A stretch of DNA of 41,910 nucleotides, from contig NZ_BDBP01000093.1 of assembly GCF_001613045.1 (NCBI RefSeq), positions 1 through 41,910 on the forward strand, in the 5' to 3' direction. The notes under the pieces were generated by a model. The model saw nothing but the letters and a program-made list of their open reading frames with translations, was not told the origin of the DNA and did not search any database. Origin of the DNA: Nocardia lijiangensis NBRC 108240 (GTDB lineage: Bacteria; Actinomycetota; Actinomycetes; Mycobacteriales; Mycobacteriaceae). Shown in pieces: positions 33,002 through 41,740 of this stretch (position 1 is the first letter of the stretch; each line of letters starts with the position of its first letter). The translations under genes were made by a program, and so were the position numbers.

Positions 33002-33139
33002 GTCGCCGGGAAGGTGGCGGGTGATGCCTGTGAGGTATAACTCCGGGCTGTCTACCTGCTAGCCCTCCCGGCGCTGCGGTGTCGATCTGTGTTCGGTGTC
33101 ACTGCACGGTTTTCGTGCGTGCGTTGGAAAAGGATGGCG

Positions 33140-35059
33140 ATGATCCGCGAGACCTTCGACGACTACCTGGACGAGCAGGGCAACATCACCATCCCGGGTG
33201 ACAAGACCCTGATCGACTTCGTCGACCAGCACACTGCGGCGAGCCCGGACGGTCTCGCGTACCGCTTCATCGACTACTCGCGTGAGCGCGAGGGCGAATA
33301 CCAGGACCTGACCTGGAGCCAGTTCAGCGTGCGGCTGCGCGCGGTGGCGGCCCGGCTGCAGCAGGTCGCGCAGCCGCGCGAGCGGGTCGCGATTCTCGCC
33401 CCGCAGGGCTTGGACTACGTGATCTCGATCTTCGCCGCGGTCTACGCGGGCACCATCGCGGTGCCGCTGTTCGATCCCGAGGAGCAGGGGCACACCGACC
33501 GGCTGCACGCGGTGCTCGCCGATTGCACCCCGTCGGTGATCCTCACGGTCTCGACGGCAGCGGCGGGCGTGCGGAACCTCTTCCGGCATCTGCCCGCGGC
33601 GCAGCGGCCGCGCCTCGTCGCCGTGGACGCGGTCCCGGACGGCGTCGGGTCGAGCTGGGTACGCCCGGACATCGACATCGACAGCATCGCCTATCTGCAG
33701 TACACCTCCGGTTCCACCAGGACGCCCGCGGGCGTGGAGATCACCCACCGCGCGGTCGGCACCAATCTGCTGCAGATGATCGATGCCATCGGAGTCACCG
33801 AGAATTCGCGCGGCGTCACCTGGCTGCCGCTGTTCCACGACATGGGCCTGCTGACGGTGATCCTGCCGACCGTCGGCGGCGGATTCATCACGATCATGTC
33901 GCCGAGCGCGTTCGTGCGCCGCCCGTACCGCTGGATCAAGGAACTGGCCGCGGTCTCCGACGGTGCCGGAACCTTCGCCGCCGCACCGAATTTCGCGTTC
34001 GAGCACGCCGCGGCGCGCGGTCTGCCGCGGGCGGGCGAGAAGCTGGACCTGTCGAACGTCATCGGTCTGATCAATGGCAGCGAGCCGGTCTCGGTGGCTT
34101 CGATGAAGAAGTTCAACGACGCGTTCGCCCCCTACGGCCTGCCCAAGTCCGCCATCAAGCCCTGCTACGGCATGGCAGAGGCGACCGTGTTCGTCTCGGC
34201 GACCAAGGCCGAGGACGAGGCCAAGGTGGTGTACGTGGATCGCGGCGAGCTCAACGCGGGCCGGATGGTCCGGGTCGAGCCGGGCACCGACAATGCCATC
34301 GCGCAGGTTTCCTGCGGTTACGTGGCGAAGTCGCAGTGGGCCGCGATCGTCGATCCCGAGAGCGGCGTCGAGCGGCCGGACGGCGAGGTCGGCGAGATCT
34401 GGCTGCATGGCGACAACATGGGCATCGGCTACTGGGGCAGGCCGGAGGAATCCGCGGCGACCTTCCACAACCGGCTGGACCGGCTGTCGGAAGGCAGCCA
34501 CGCGGAGGGCGCCGCCGCGGACGCGAAATGGATGCGCACCGGCGATTTCGGCGCCTACATCGACGGCGAGCTCTACATCACCGGCCGGGTGAAGGACCTG
34601 GTGATCGTGGACGGCCGCAACCACTACCCGCAGGACCTGGAATATTCGGCGCAGGAAGCCAGCACGGCGCTGCGCCCCGGTTTCGTCGCCGCGTTCTCGG
34701 TGCCCGCCAACCAGTTACCGGCCGAGATCTTCGAACAGGGCAGCGCGGGAACGCGATTCGATGCCGAGGATACCTCCGAACAGTTGGTCATCGTGGCCGA
34801 GCGCGGCACCGGTGCGGCCAAAGCGGATTCCGCGCCGATCACCGACGCGGTGCGCGGCGCCATCGCACAGCGCCACGGCGTGCCGGTCCGCGACCTGCTG
34901 CTGGTGCCCGCTGGCTCGATTCCACGCACCTCCAGCGGCAAGATCGCCCGGCGCGCCTGCCGTACCGCGTATCTGGAAGGCACGCTGCGCGGTGGGTATC
35001 GGCAGCAGTCCTTCCCGGACGCGCTGGAATGCGAACCGGAGGGCGCGAGCATCGGCTGA
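33140..35059 (+). CDS. FadD32-like fatty acyl-AMP ligase
   Basis: 639 residues, acyl-adenylating enzyme of the FAAL group. It activates a long fatty acid as acyl-AMP and passes it to an acyl carrier or PKS domain. Motifs: LAYRFIDYSREREGEYQDLTW near the N-terminus, the P-loop-like YTSGSTRTPAGVEITH, WLPLFHDMGL, NGSEPVSVASMKKF, KPCYGMAEATVFVS, TGDFGAYIDGELYITGRVKDLVIVDGRNHYPQDLE and RTSSGKIARRAC with the catalytic lysine. It is collinear with M. tuberculosis FadD32. ATG 33140 is chosen for AAGGA at 5 nt; ATG 33134 is equally possible. No Pks13 or AccD4 gene is adjacent, so this may be a paralogue serving another lipid. Confidence 0.92.
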   Translation: MIRETFDDYLDEQGNITIPGDKTLIDFVDQHTAASPDGLAYRFIDYSREREGEYQDLTWSQFSVRLRAVAARLQQVAQPRERVAILAPQGLDYVISIFAAVYAGTIAVPLFDPEEQGHTDRLHAVLADCTPSVILTVSTAAAGVRNLFRHLPAAQRPRLVAVDAVPDGVGSSWVRPDIDIDSIAYLQYTSGSTRTPAGVEITHRAVGTNLLQMIDAIGVTENSRGVTWLPLFHDMGLLTVILPTVGGGFITIMSPSAFVRRPYRWIKELAAVSDGAGTFAAAPNFAFEHAAARGLPRAGEKLDLSNVIGLINGSEPVSVASMKKFNDAFAPYGLPKSAIKPCYGMAEATVFVSATKAEDEAKVVYVDRGELNAGRMVRVEPGTDNAIAQVSCGYVAKSQWAAIVDPESGVERPDGEVGEIWLHGDNMGIGYWGRPEESAATFHNRLDRLSEGSHAEGAAADAKWMRTGDFGAYIDGELYITGRVKDLVIVDGRNHYPQDLEYSAQEASTALRPGFVAAFSVPANQLPAEIFEQGSAGTRFDAEDTSEQLVIVAERGTGAAKADSAPITDAVRGAIAQRHGVPVRDLLLVPAGSIPRTSSGKIARRACRTAYLEGTLRGGYRQQSFPDALECEPEGASIG

Positions 35060-35088
35060 TCCGCCGGGCGTCCGCTGCGGACCGAGTC

Positions 35089-35367
35089 CTACAGCGGGGT
35101 CTCGACCGTGTACTCGAACTCGCGCACGTCCGCGCCGACGATGCGGGTCTCCAGACCGCCCGAGGGACCTTCCCCGCGGAAGCGTTCCGCGTCGGCGCGG
35201 GTCGACCACCGCTCGTACACGTTGACGCGGTCGGGTTCCACCAGATCCGCGCCGAGGCAGAAATCGTGGCAGCCCTCGGCCGCTCGCGCCTGCTCGACGA
35301 CCTCCCGGCACCGCGCCAGGTAGTCGTCGCGGTCGGTGACCCGTAGATATCCGGCGACGATCAGCAT
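35089..35367 (-). CDS. ABM-domain putative quinol monooxygenase
   Basis: 92 residues, one ferredoxin-like ABM/YgiN-type domain that normally dimerises: MLIVAGYLRVTDRDDYLARC, AAEGCHDFCLGADLVEPDRVNVYERW, then SGGLETRIVGADVREFEY. Such proteins oxidise quinols, polyketides or other small aromatics without a prosthetic group. Substrate unknown. ATG 35367 has TAAGCT 6 nt upstream. It is encoded opposite the flanking FAAL and ABC genes. Confidence 0.85.
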   Translation of the reverse strand: MLIVAGYLRVTDRDDYLARCREVVEQARAAEGCHDFCLGADLVEPDRVNVYERWSTRADAERFRGEGPSGGLETRIVGADVREFEYTVETPL

Positions 35368-35373
35368 TACCGC

Positions 35374-35379
35374 AGCTTA
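35374..35379 (-). promoter_or_regulatory. Leaderless -10 element (TAAGCT)
   Basis: On the minus strand TAAGCT lies 6 nt before ATG 35367 of the ABM-domain gene. Confidence 0.5.
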
Positions 35380-35522
35380 GACCCGCCGCGGGAATGCAGT
35401 GTGGCGAAAAATCGGTTGGCCGAAGCGAGTGTCGGTGCGACCCTGGGATGTCGGATCCCGTCGCGAACATCGCCGGGCGCCGGACTCTGGACACCGCGAT
35501 CCACGAACCACGAGGGGGAGCA

Positions 35523-37376
35523 TTGTCAGCCACGTTGGAGCTGCCGTCGGCCGAATCGGACGCGGACATACCCGAGCGGCCCGCCGCGCCGCCGCCGGGC
35601 CGCCTGCATTCGCTGCGGCGCTTCGAGCCGTACCTACGCCCGCACCGGGCCGCCCTGATCGGGGCGACCACCTTGGCGGTGCTGGCGACCCTGACCGCCG
35701 TGGTCATCCCGCTGCTGATCGCGCGCATCATCGACGGCCCCATCGCGCACCGCGATTTCGGCGGCATCGTGGCGCCCGTCCTGCTGGTGCTGCTGCTCGG
35801 CATGCTGGAGGCGTTCGGCATCTGGGGCAGGCGCTGGCTGGTCTCCAAGCCCGCCACCGCCTTCGAGATCACGTTGCGCGCCAAGATCTTCCGCAAGCTG
35901 CAGACGCTGGCGATCGGGCGTCACGACGCGTGGGAGTCGGGCCAGCTGCTCTCGCGCGCCGTCGACGACCTGGCCACCATGCGGCGCTTCGTCGCGTTCG
36001 CCGGACCGTTTCTGGTGATCCACATCGTGGTGATCCCGATCGGCCTGCTCGTGCTGTGCGCGCTGAGCTGGCGCGTCGGCCTGATCTTCGGCCTGATCTC
36101 GATCCCGCTGGTGTTCATCGCGACCGGCTTCGAGCGGCGCTACGCGGTGGCCTCGCGGCGCTCCCAGGATCAGTCCGGTGACCTGGCCACCACCGCGGAG
36201 GAATCCGTGCAGGGCGTGCGCGTTCTCAAGGCGTTCGGCCGCGGCCTGTTCTTCGGTTCGCGATTCACCGCCCAGTCGCGCGAGCTGCAGCAGACCGAAC
36301 TGCTGAAGGTGCGACTCGACGCCAAACTCTGGTCGGCGATGATGGGCCTGCCGCAGCTGGCCATCGCCTTCGCACTCGGCTACGGCGGCTACGCGGTGGC
36401 GCACGGCACGATGACGCTCGGCACCCTGGTCGCGTCCATCACGCTGGCGACCTTCCTGCAGTGGCCGATCATCTGGACCGGCTTCCTGCTCGCCGAGCTG
36501 AACGACGCGCGCACCGCGGCCGACCGCTACTGGGAGATCATCGACACCCCGGTGGATATCACCGATCCCGCCGATCCGGTGCGGCTGCCCGAGCACATCG
36601 TGGGCGAGTTGACCTTGGACGGCGTGCGTTTCGCGTTCCCGCGCGGCGAGGACGAAAGCAAAGACCCGACGCCGGACGCGGAACGCGAAGTGCTGCACGA
36701 CGTCTCGCTGAAGGTCCGGCCCGGCGAGACGGTGGCCCTGGTCGGCGCGACGGGCAGCGGAAAGACCGCCCTGCTCAACCTGATTCCGCGGCTCTACGAC
36801 GTGACCGGCGGTGTGATCACCATCGACGGCATCGACATCGCCTCGATGCGGGTGTCGGACCTGCGCTCGCTGGTGACGGTCGCGTTCGAGGAGCCGGTGC
36901 TGTTCTCGGCCAGCGTGCGCGAGAACGTCGCCCTCGGCGACCCGGAGGCCACCGACGAGGACGTGCGCCGCGCGCTGGACATCGCCCAGGCCACGGATTT
37001 CGTGGACAAGCTGCCGTGGGGTCTCGACACCAGGATCGGCGAGCAGGGCCTGAGTCTGTCCGGCGGCCAGCGGCAACGACTGGCCCTGGCCCGCGCGGTA
37101 CTCGGCCGCGCGAGCGCCGGTGACCGTACCCGGATCATGGTGCTCGACGATCCGCTGTCGGCGCTGGACGTGGAAACCGAGGAACGGGTGCAGGAACGGT
37201 TGCGCACCGTGCTGGCAGGCGCGACAACGCTGCTCGTCGCACACCGGCCCTCCACCGCGGCGCTGGCCGATCGGGTGGCGTTGCTCGCCGAAGGTCGCAT
37301 CGTCGCCGAGGGCAGCCACGACCAGCTGCTGCGCACCAGCGCCCGCTACCGCGAACTGATGGGAGGGGAATCGTGA
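35523..37376 (+). CDS. ABC exporter, half-transporter A (degenerate ATP site)
   Basis: 617 residues from TTG 35523. The membrane domain has six helices (~45-330), followed by an ATPase domain. Walker A is GATGSGKT (408-415), the signature is LSGGQ (512-516), and the H-loop is VAHRPS. The Q-loop reads AFEEPVLFS, with Glu for Gln, and Walker B ends in LDD, with Asp for the catalytic Glu. Its own nucleotide site should thus be hydrolysis-poor. TTG follows GAGGGGG; an ATG at 35448 is the alternative. The stop overlaps the next gene by 4 nt, giving a heterodimer. The pair resembles mycobacterial Rv1272c/Rv1273c; lipid or drug transport is inferred. Confidence 0.9.
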   Translation: MSATLELPSAESDADIPERPAAPPPGRLHSLRRFEPYLRPHRAALIGATTLAVLATLTAVVIPLLIARIIDGPIAHRDFGGIVAPVLLVLLLGMLEAFGIWGRRWLVSKPATAFEITLRAKIFRKLQTLAIGRHDAWESGQLLSRAVDDLATMRRFVAFAGPFLVIHIVVIPIGLLVLCALSWRVGLIFGLISIPLVFIATGFERRYAVASRRSQDQSGDLATTAEESVQGVRVLKAFGRGLFFGSRFTAQSRELQQTELLKVRLDAKLWSAMMGLPQLAIAFALGYGGYAVAHGTMTLGTLVASITLATFLQWPIIWTGFLLAELNDARTAADRYWEIIDTPVDITDPADPVRLPEHIVGELTLDGVRFAFPRGEDESKDPTPDAEREVLHDVSLKVRPGETVALVGATGSGKTALLNLIPRLYDVTGGVITIDGIDIASMRVSDLRSLVTVAFEEPVLFSASVRENVALGDPEATDEDVRRALDIAQATDFVDKLPWGLDTRIGEQGLSLSGGQRQRLALARAVLGRASAGDRTRIMVLDDPLSALDVETEERVQERLRTVLAGATTLLVAHRPSTAALADRVALLAEGRIVAEGSHDQLLRTSARYRELMGGES

Positions 37377-39286
37377 ACGCGACCGAGACCGTGCCGAAAG
37401 ACGCGGCGAGCGAGCCGGATTCGGCGGCGCGCGACGAGGTCGCCGATTGGCGCGGCATCGCCAGCGAGGACAAAGAGGTCACCCAGACCGGAAACCTGGT
37501 GCTGGCCGGACGATCCAGGCGATTGCTGCTCGATCTGGCGCGCCCGTACCGCAGGCTCGCGGTGCTGGCGCTGGTGCTGATCGTGGTGGACAACGCCGCC
37601 ACCGTGTCGGCGCCGCTGTTCGTCGCCTACGGGCTCGACACCGGTATTTCCGAAGGCGCCAAAGGCAATTGGACGCCGCTGGCGCTGACCGTTGCGGGCT
37701 ACCTCGGTGCGGTCGGCATCAGCGTGGTCACCACCTTCAGCTTCCTGCGGGTCTCGGGCAGGCTCAGCCAGAGTGTGCTGTTCGACCTGCGCGTGCGGCT
37801 GTTCGGGCACATGCAGCGGCTCAGCGTGAGCTTCCACGAGAAGTACACTTCGGGCAAGGCGGTGGCCCGGCTCACCGGCGACATCGAAACCCTCCAGGAG
37901 CTGCTGGAGAGCGCGCTGAATCAGGCGCTCAGCGCGATCCTCTCGGTGGTCACCATCGCGGTGCTGCTCGTCTACCTGGACCAGACGCTCGCGGCGATCG
38001 TGCTCGTCGGTTTCGTGCCGCTGGCGCTGGTGACCAGATGGGCGCAGCGCAGGCAGCGGGCGGGCTACCGGCGCACCCGCGGCGCGATCGCCAAGGTGGT
38101 CGTGCAGTTCGTCGAGTCCATGGGCGGCATGCGTGCGGTGCAGGCGTTCCGCCGCGAGCAGCGCAACGAGGCGGTGCTCGCGATCGAGGACGCGGAGTAC
38201 CGGACGGCGACCACCGCCGCCATGCGCGGCATGGGCGATTACGCCGGGCTCACCCGGCTGCTCGGCAACCTCACCACGGTGATCGTCATCGTGGTCGGCG
38301 CGTGGCAGGTCATCGAGGGCAACCTCGCCGTCGGCGTGCTCGCGGCCTACCTGCTCTACCTCAACGAGTTCTACGGCCCGCTCGACGAACTCGCCCAGGT
38401 GTTCAACTCCTACCAGTCCGCCGCGGCGGCGCTGGAGAAGATCTCCGGCGTGCTGGAGGAGGAGCCCTCGGTGCCGGAACCGAAGGATCCGGTGCCGGTG
38501 GGCAAGGCCGCCGGTGCGGTGCGCATGGACGAGGTGTGGTTCGGCTACGACTCCGCGCCCGGTCCCGAGGCGCTCGACGCGGCGACCGCGGCGGGGCGCG
38601 GGCCGGTGCTTCCCGAGTTCTCGCTGGAGCTTCCGGCCGGGCAGGTGATCGCCCTCGTCGGCGCGACCGGCGCGGGCAAGTCGACCCTGGCCAAACTGCT
38701 GACCAGGTTCTACGACCCGTCCGGGGGCACGGTCACGCTGGACGGGATCGACCTGCGCCGGATCTCCGACGCGGACCTGCGGCGCAACGTCGTCATGGTC
38801 ACCCAGGAGTCCTACCTGTTCTCCGGGTCGGTCGCCGACAACATCCGCCTCGGCAGGCCGGACGCCACCGATGCCGAGGTGCACGCGGCGGCTCGCGCGG
38901 TCGGGCTGTACGACTTCGTCATGCAACTGCCGGAGGGTTTCGGCACCGACGTGCGCAAGCGCGGCGGCAGGCTCTCGGCGGGGCAGCGGCAGTTGGTCGC
39001 GTTCGCCAGGGTGTTCCTCGCGGATCCGGCGGTCATCGTGCTCGACGAGGCCACCTCCAGCCTCGACATCCCCAGCGAACGGCTGGTTCAGCGGGCGCTG
39101 GAGACGGTCTTGCGTGACCGCACGGCCGTGATCATCGCGCACCGGCTGTCCACCGTGGCGATCGCGGACCGCGTGCTGGTGCTCGAACAGGGCCGGATCG
39201 TCGAGGACGGTGCTCCCGCCGAGCTGATCGAGGGCAGCGGCCGGTTCGCCGGACTGCACGCCGCATGGCGCGAGTCACTCGTGTGA
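37373..39286 (+). CDS. ABC exporter, half-transporter B
   Basis: 637 residues. A polar N-terminus (~1-45) leads to a six-helix ABC exporter domain (~60-345) and an ATPase domain. Walker A is GATGAGKST (430-438), the Q-loop is Q478 in VTQESYLFS, Walker B is VIVLDEATSSLD with catalytic E559, and the H-loop is IIAHRLST. The signature is LSAGQ (534-538) instead of LSGGQ. In the dimer this weak signature faces the degenerate Walker site of subunit A, and its own intact Walker site faces A's LSGGQ. That makes one active and one degenerate ATP site. GTG 37373 overlaps the upstream stop (GTGA). Confidence 0.93.
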   Translation: MNATETVPKDAASEPDSAARDEVADWRGIASEDKEVTQTGNLVLAGRSRRLLLDLARPYRRLAVLALVLIVVDNAATVSAPLFVAYGLDTGISEGAKGNWTPLALTVAGYLGAVGISVVTTFSFLRVSGRLSQSVLFDLRVRLFGHMQRLSVSFHEKYTSGKAVARLTGDIETLQELLESALNQALSAILSVVTIAVLLVYLDQTLAAIVLVGFVPLALVTRWAQRRQRAGYRRTRGAIAKVVVQFVESMGGMRAVQAFRREQRNEAVLAIEDAEYRTATTAAMRGMGDYAGLTRLLGNLTTVIVIVVGAWQVIEGNLAVGVLAAYLLYLNEFYGPLDELAQVFNSYQSAAAALEKISGVLEEEPSVPEPKDPVPVGKAAGAVRMDEVWFGYDSAPGPEALDAATAAGRGPVLPEFSLELPAGQVIALVGATGAGKSTLAKLLTRFYDPSGGTVTLDGIDLRRISDADLRRNVVMVTQESYLFSGSVADNIRLGRPDATDAEVHAAARAVGLYDFVMQLPEGFGTDVRKRGGRLSAGQRQLVAFARVFLADPAVIVLDEATSSLDIPSERLVQRALETVLRDRTAVIIAHRLSTVAIADRVLVLEQGRIVEDGAPAELIEGSGRFAGLHAAWRESLV

Positions 39287-39328
39287 TGCCCGCGGTGTTC
39301 GCGACGGGCCCGGAGGAGGTAGCGCAGC

Positions 39329-39394
39329 GTGACCACGCGGGGACCCGCGAGCGCCGCAAAAAATCAGCGTGCCGGGGTTTTTCGCTTACGGTAG
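39329..39394 (+). CDS. Possible 21-residue ORF with strong ribosome binding site
   Basis: GGAGGAGGT is 8 nt before GTG 39329, opening a 21-codon frame (VTTRGPASAAKNQRAGVFRL...) that ends at 39394, over the -10 of the next gene. Translation is possible. Coding status is unproven. Confidence 0.2.
   Translation: MTTRGPASAAKNQRAGVFRLR
39387..39392 (+). promoter_or_regulatory. Leaderless -10 element (TACGGT)
   Basis: TACGGT lies 6 nt before GTG 39399. It supports that start over the longer frame from 39369. Confidence 0.5.
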
Positions 39395-39398
39395 ATAC

Positions 39399-40004
39399 GT
39401 GACCAATCCAGCCCCCGCCCCCGACAGCAAACCGGCGGCACCTCGGTGGCCGGCGATTCTGACGTGGCGCGCGCACAACGCGACACGGATGGAGTCGGTA
39501 CGCGTGACGCTGAACGGCAACCGCATCCGCGCCGCCGGTCGCATGATCGGCGGCGCGTGCGAGGACCACCCCGCCTTCAGCGCGTCCTACGACCTGGTCA
39601 CCGACGAGAACGGCGCCACGAAACGACTGTCGCTGCGCACGACCACCGCGGCGGGCGAGCGGCACGCCTCGATCGCCAGGGACGAGGAGAACTACTGGCT
39701 GGTCGACGCGGGCGGCAGCCACGTCCGCTCCACCTTCGCGGGTGCGCTCGACGTGGACGTGGTGCTCAGCCCGTTCTTCAACACCCTGCCGATCCGGCGC
39801 TACGGACTCCAGCACGCGGTGGAGGACGTGCAAGTGCCTGTGGTGTACGTGCGCCTGCCCGACCTGCTGGTTCAGGAGGCCAGCCTGATCTACAGCAGCG
39901 CCGCCGACGGCATCAGCGTGCTGTCGCCGGTCTCCAGCGCGACGGTCACCGTCGACGACGAAGGTTTCCTGCTGGACTACCCGGGGCTCGCCGAACGCAT
40001 CTGA
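39399..40004 (+). CDS. Putative glycolipid-binding domain protein
   Basis: 201 residues. The pattern AILTWRAHNATRMESVRVTLNGNRIRAAGRMIGG, then AFSASYDLVTDENGATKRLSLRT and VLSPFFNTLPIRRYGL, matches the putative glycolipid-binding family (PF06475). This is a single beta-rich domain with no signal peptide and is presumed cytoplasmic. Ligand and role are unknown; the family name is predictive. Monocistronic with a leaderless GTG start. Convergent with tyrA, separated by a nested hairpin. Confidence 0.82.
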   Translation: MTNPAPAPDSKPAAPRWPAILTWRAHNATRMESVRVTLNGNRIRAAGRMIGGACEDHPAFSASYDLVTDENGATKRLSLRTTTAAGERHASIARDEENYWLVDAGGSHVRSTFAGALDVDVVLSPFFNTLPIRRYGLQHAVEDVQVPVVYVRLPDLLVQEASLIYSSAADGISVLSPVSSATVTVDDEGFLLDYPGLAERI

Positions 40005-40022
40005 ACACCGTGGTCTCCGACT

Positions 40023-40065
40023 GAAGGTGACTCCCACGCCGTCAGACGGACTGAATGTCACCTTC
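40023..40065. terminator. Nested hairpin between convergent genes
   Basis: GAAGGTGAC (40023-40031) pairs with GTCACCTTC (40057-40065), with an inner CCGT-cag-ACGG stem at 40039-40049. It lies between the glycolipid-binding gene stop (40004) and the tyrA stop (40098) and can serve both directions. Confidence 0.6.
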
Positions 40066-40097
40066 GGCCGGAATATGTCCGGTCGCGGTGGGGGTGG

Positions 40098-41045
40098 TCA
40101 TACGGTTGTGATCACGCCGCCGCGCTGGCCGGCTTCGTGCAGTCGCTCCAGCCAGGCGTGATCGCCCGGGCGGATGTCGGTGATCTCCCAGCGTTGCGCG
40201 GTCTCGTAGGCGTTCCTTGCGTCGTGGCCCGCGCGGGTCAGGTCGGCGAGCGAACCGTTCTCGGCCAGGGTGTCGCGGGCCGCGCCGAGCACCGTCAGCG
40301 CTTCCTCCAGCACCGCGAGGAGGGCGTCGGCGTTCGGTTCGCAGATCGCGCGGACCAGCTCCGGCGCGGTCGCGGCCACCCGGGTGCCGTCGCGAAAGGA
40401 CCCCGCGGCCAGGCCCAGCGCGAGCGGGCCGCCGCCCGAGCCCGCGACGGCCAGCGCCTCGGCGAGCACATGCGGCAGATGCGAGATCCGCGCGACCGCC
40501 CGGTCGTGTTCCTCGGCGACCACCGGCACCACCACCGACCCGCAGTCCAGCGCCAGCCCGGCCACCCGCCGCCACGGATCCGCGTGCGTGCCGGGATCGA
40601 CGCCGACCGCCCACACCGCGCCGCGGAACAAATCGGGATCGGTGGCCGCCCAACCGGATTCGGAGGTACCGGCCATCGGATGCCCGCCGACGTAGCGCGC
40701 GCCCAATCCGTGCTTGTGCACCGCCGCGGCGACCGGCGCCTTCACGCTCACCACGTCGGTCAGCATGCAGTCGGGCGCGAAGGTGGCCACCGAGGACAGG
40801 ATGTGGTCGACCGCGGGCATCGGCACCGCGATCACGATCAGCGCGTCCTCGGCCGCGGCGCGTGCGAGCACGCCGGGCAGGTCGTCGTCGACGTCGAAAC
40901 CGGCGGTCCGCGCGGCCGCTACCCCGGACTGCGATCTGTTGTAGCCGAAAGCCACATAGCCCGCCGCCGCGGCGGCGCGCAGCAGGGAACCGCCGATCAG
41001 GCCCGTCCCGAGGACACACACCGGTGCTTTCTGGTCGCGAGTCAC
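40098..41045 (-). CDS. tyrA: Prephenate dehydrogenase
   Basis: 315 residues. It oxidatively decarboxylates prephenate to 4-hydroxyphenylpyruvate for tyrosine synthesis. The NAD-binding motif VCVLGTGLIGGSLL is at ~9-22. VSVKAPVAAAVHKHGLGARYVGGHPMAGTSESGWAAT carries the catalytic His region, and ARISHLPHVLAEAL is the dimerisation/active-site helix. There is no ACT domain at the C-terminus. GTG 41045 was chosen. The GAATCT 6 nt upstream resembles the leaderless pattern, and longer starts would overlap the divergent gene at 41104. With the pat homologue at 23847 it covers the last two steps to tyrosine. Confidence 0.93.
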   Translation of the reverse strand: MTRDQKAPVCVLGTGLIGGSLLRAAAAAGYVAFGYNRSQSGVAAARTAGFDVDDDLPGVLARAAAEDALIVIAVPMPAVDHILSSVATFAPDCMLTDVVSVKAPVAAAVHKHGLGARYVGGHPMAGTSESGWAATDPDLFRGAVWAVGVDPGTHADPWRRVAGLALDCGSVVVPVVAEEHDRAVARISHLPHVLAEALAVAGSGGGPLALGLAAGSFRDGTRVAATAPELVRAICEPNADALLAVLEEALTVLGAARDTLAENGSLADLTRAGHDARNAYETAQRWEITDIRPGDHAWLERLHEAGQRGGVITTV

Positions 41046-41090
41046 CGGAACAGATTCGCATACGACTTCAACATTTGAGCTCGAGCCGAC

Positions 41091-41096
41091 TACCGT
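41091..41096 (+). promoter_or_regulatory. Leaderless -10 element (TACCGT)
   Basis: TACCGT lies 7 nt before ATG 41104 of the deaminase-associated gene. Confidence 0.5.
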
Positions 41097-41103
41097 TGCG
41101 GCC

Positions 41104-41643
41104 ATGGCAGCACAGCGCTCGGGCACGAACAGGGCGGCGTCGGAAGATTACGACGACGTGGAAGGGTTCGCAGTGGCGGTTGTCCGCGAAGAAGGCAAAT
41201 GGCGGTGTAGTCCGTTGAGCCAGGCGGCGCTCACCGATCTGTCCGTCGCGGAAAGCGAGCTGAAGGCATTGCGCAGCTCAGGGGCGGTCTTCGGGCTGCT
41301 GGACATCGATGACGAGTTCTTCATCGTGCTCCGGCCCGCGCCGAGCGGCACCAAGATGCTGGTCTCGGATGCCACGGCCGCGATCGACTACGACATCGCC
41401 GCCGATGTGCTCGAGGCCTTGAATATCGAAATCCCCGATATCGATCCCGACGAACTGGACGACGTCGAGCCGTGGGAAGAGGGCGATCTCGCCGTGCTCG
41501 CCGACTTGGGCCTGCCCGAGCCGGTACTGAGCGTGATTCTCGCCGAGACCGACCTGTACCCGGACGAGCAGCTCGGCATGATCGCCCAGCGCCTTGGCTT
41601 CGCCAACGAACTCTCGGCGGTACTGGACAAGCTGCCGCGGTGA
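41104..41643 (+). CDS. tRNA adenosine deaminase-associated protein
   Basis: 179 residues, acidic. VEGFAVAVVREEGKWRCSPL, VFGLLDIDDEFFIVLRP and AAIDYDIAADVLEALNIEIPD, with the DLGLPEPVLSVIL end region, match the actinobacterial family placed beside tadA (TIGR03941). The biochemical role is unknown; linkage to tRNA wobble inosine formation rests on position. tadA begins 90 nt downstream on the same strand. Confidence 0.88.
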   Translation: MAAQRSGTNRAASEDYDDVEGFAVAVVREEGKWRCSPLSQAALTDLSVAESELKALRSSGAVFGLLDIDDEFFIVLRPAPSGTKMLVSDATAAIDYDIAADVLEALNIEIPDIDPDELDDVEPWEEGDLAVLADLGLPEPVLSVILAETDLYPDEQLGMIAQRLGFANELSAVLDKLPR

Positions 41644-41654
41644 TCGCGGTACGC

Positions 41655-41740
41655 GCATGAGCGAGCGTTGCGAGCGAATCATGTGCCAGCGTGCCTCGCA
41701 CATGCCGGAGCCGAGCGCCAGCGAGGCGCGGGCATGAGTG
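41655..41740. repeat. Repeat-like intergenic element before tadA
   Basis: The DNA is built of gagcg/gcgag words, with a dyad CATGTGC-N11-GCACATG (41680-41686/41698-41704). It begins and ends with catgag (41655 and ~41733), the second being the tadA start. It looks like an interspersed intergenic element or a folded leader. Copies elsewhere were not sought. Confidence 0.35.
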
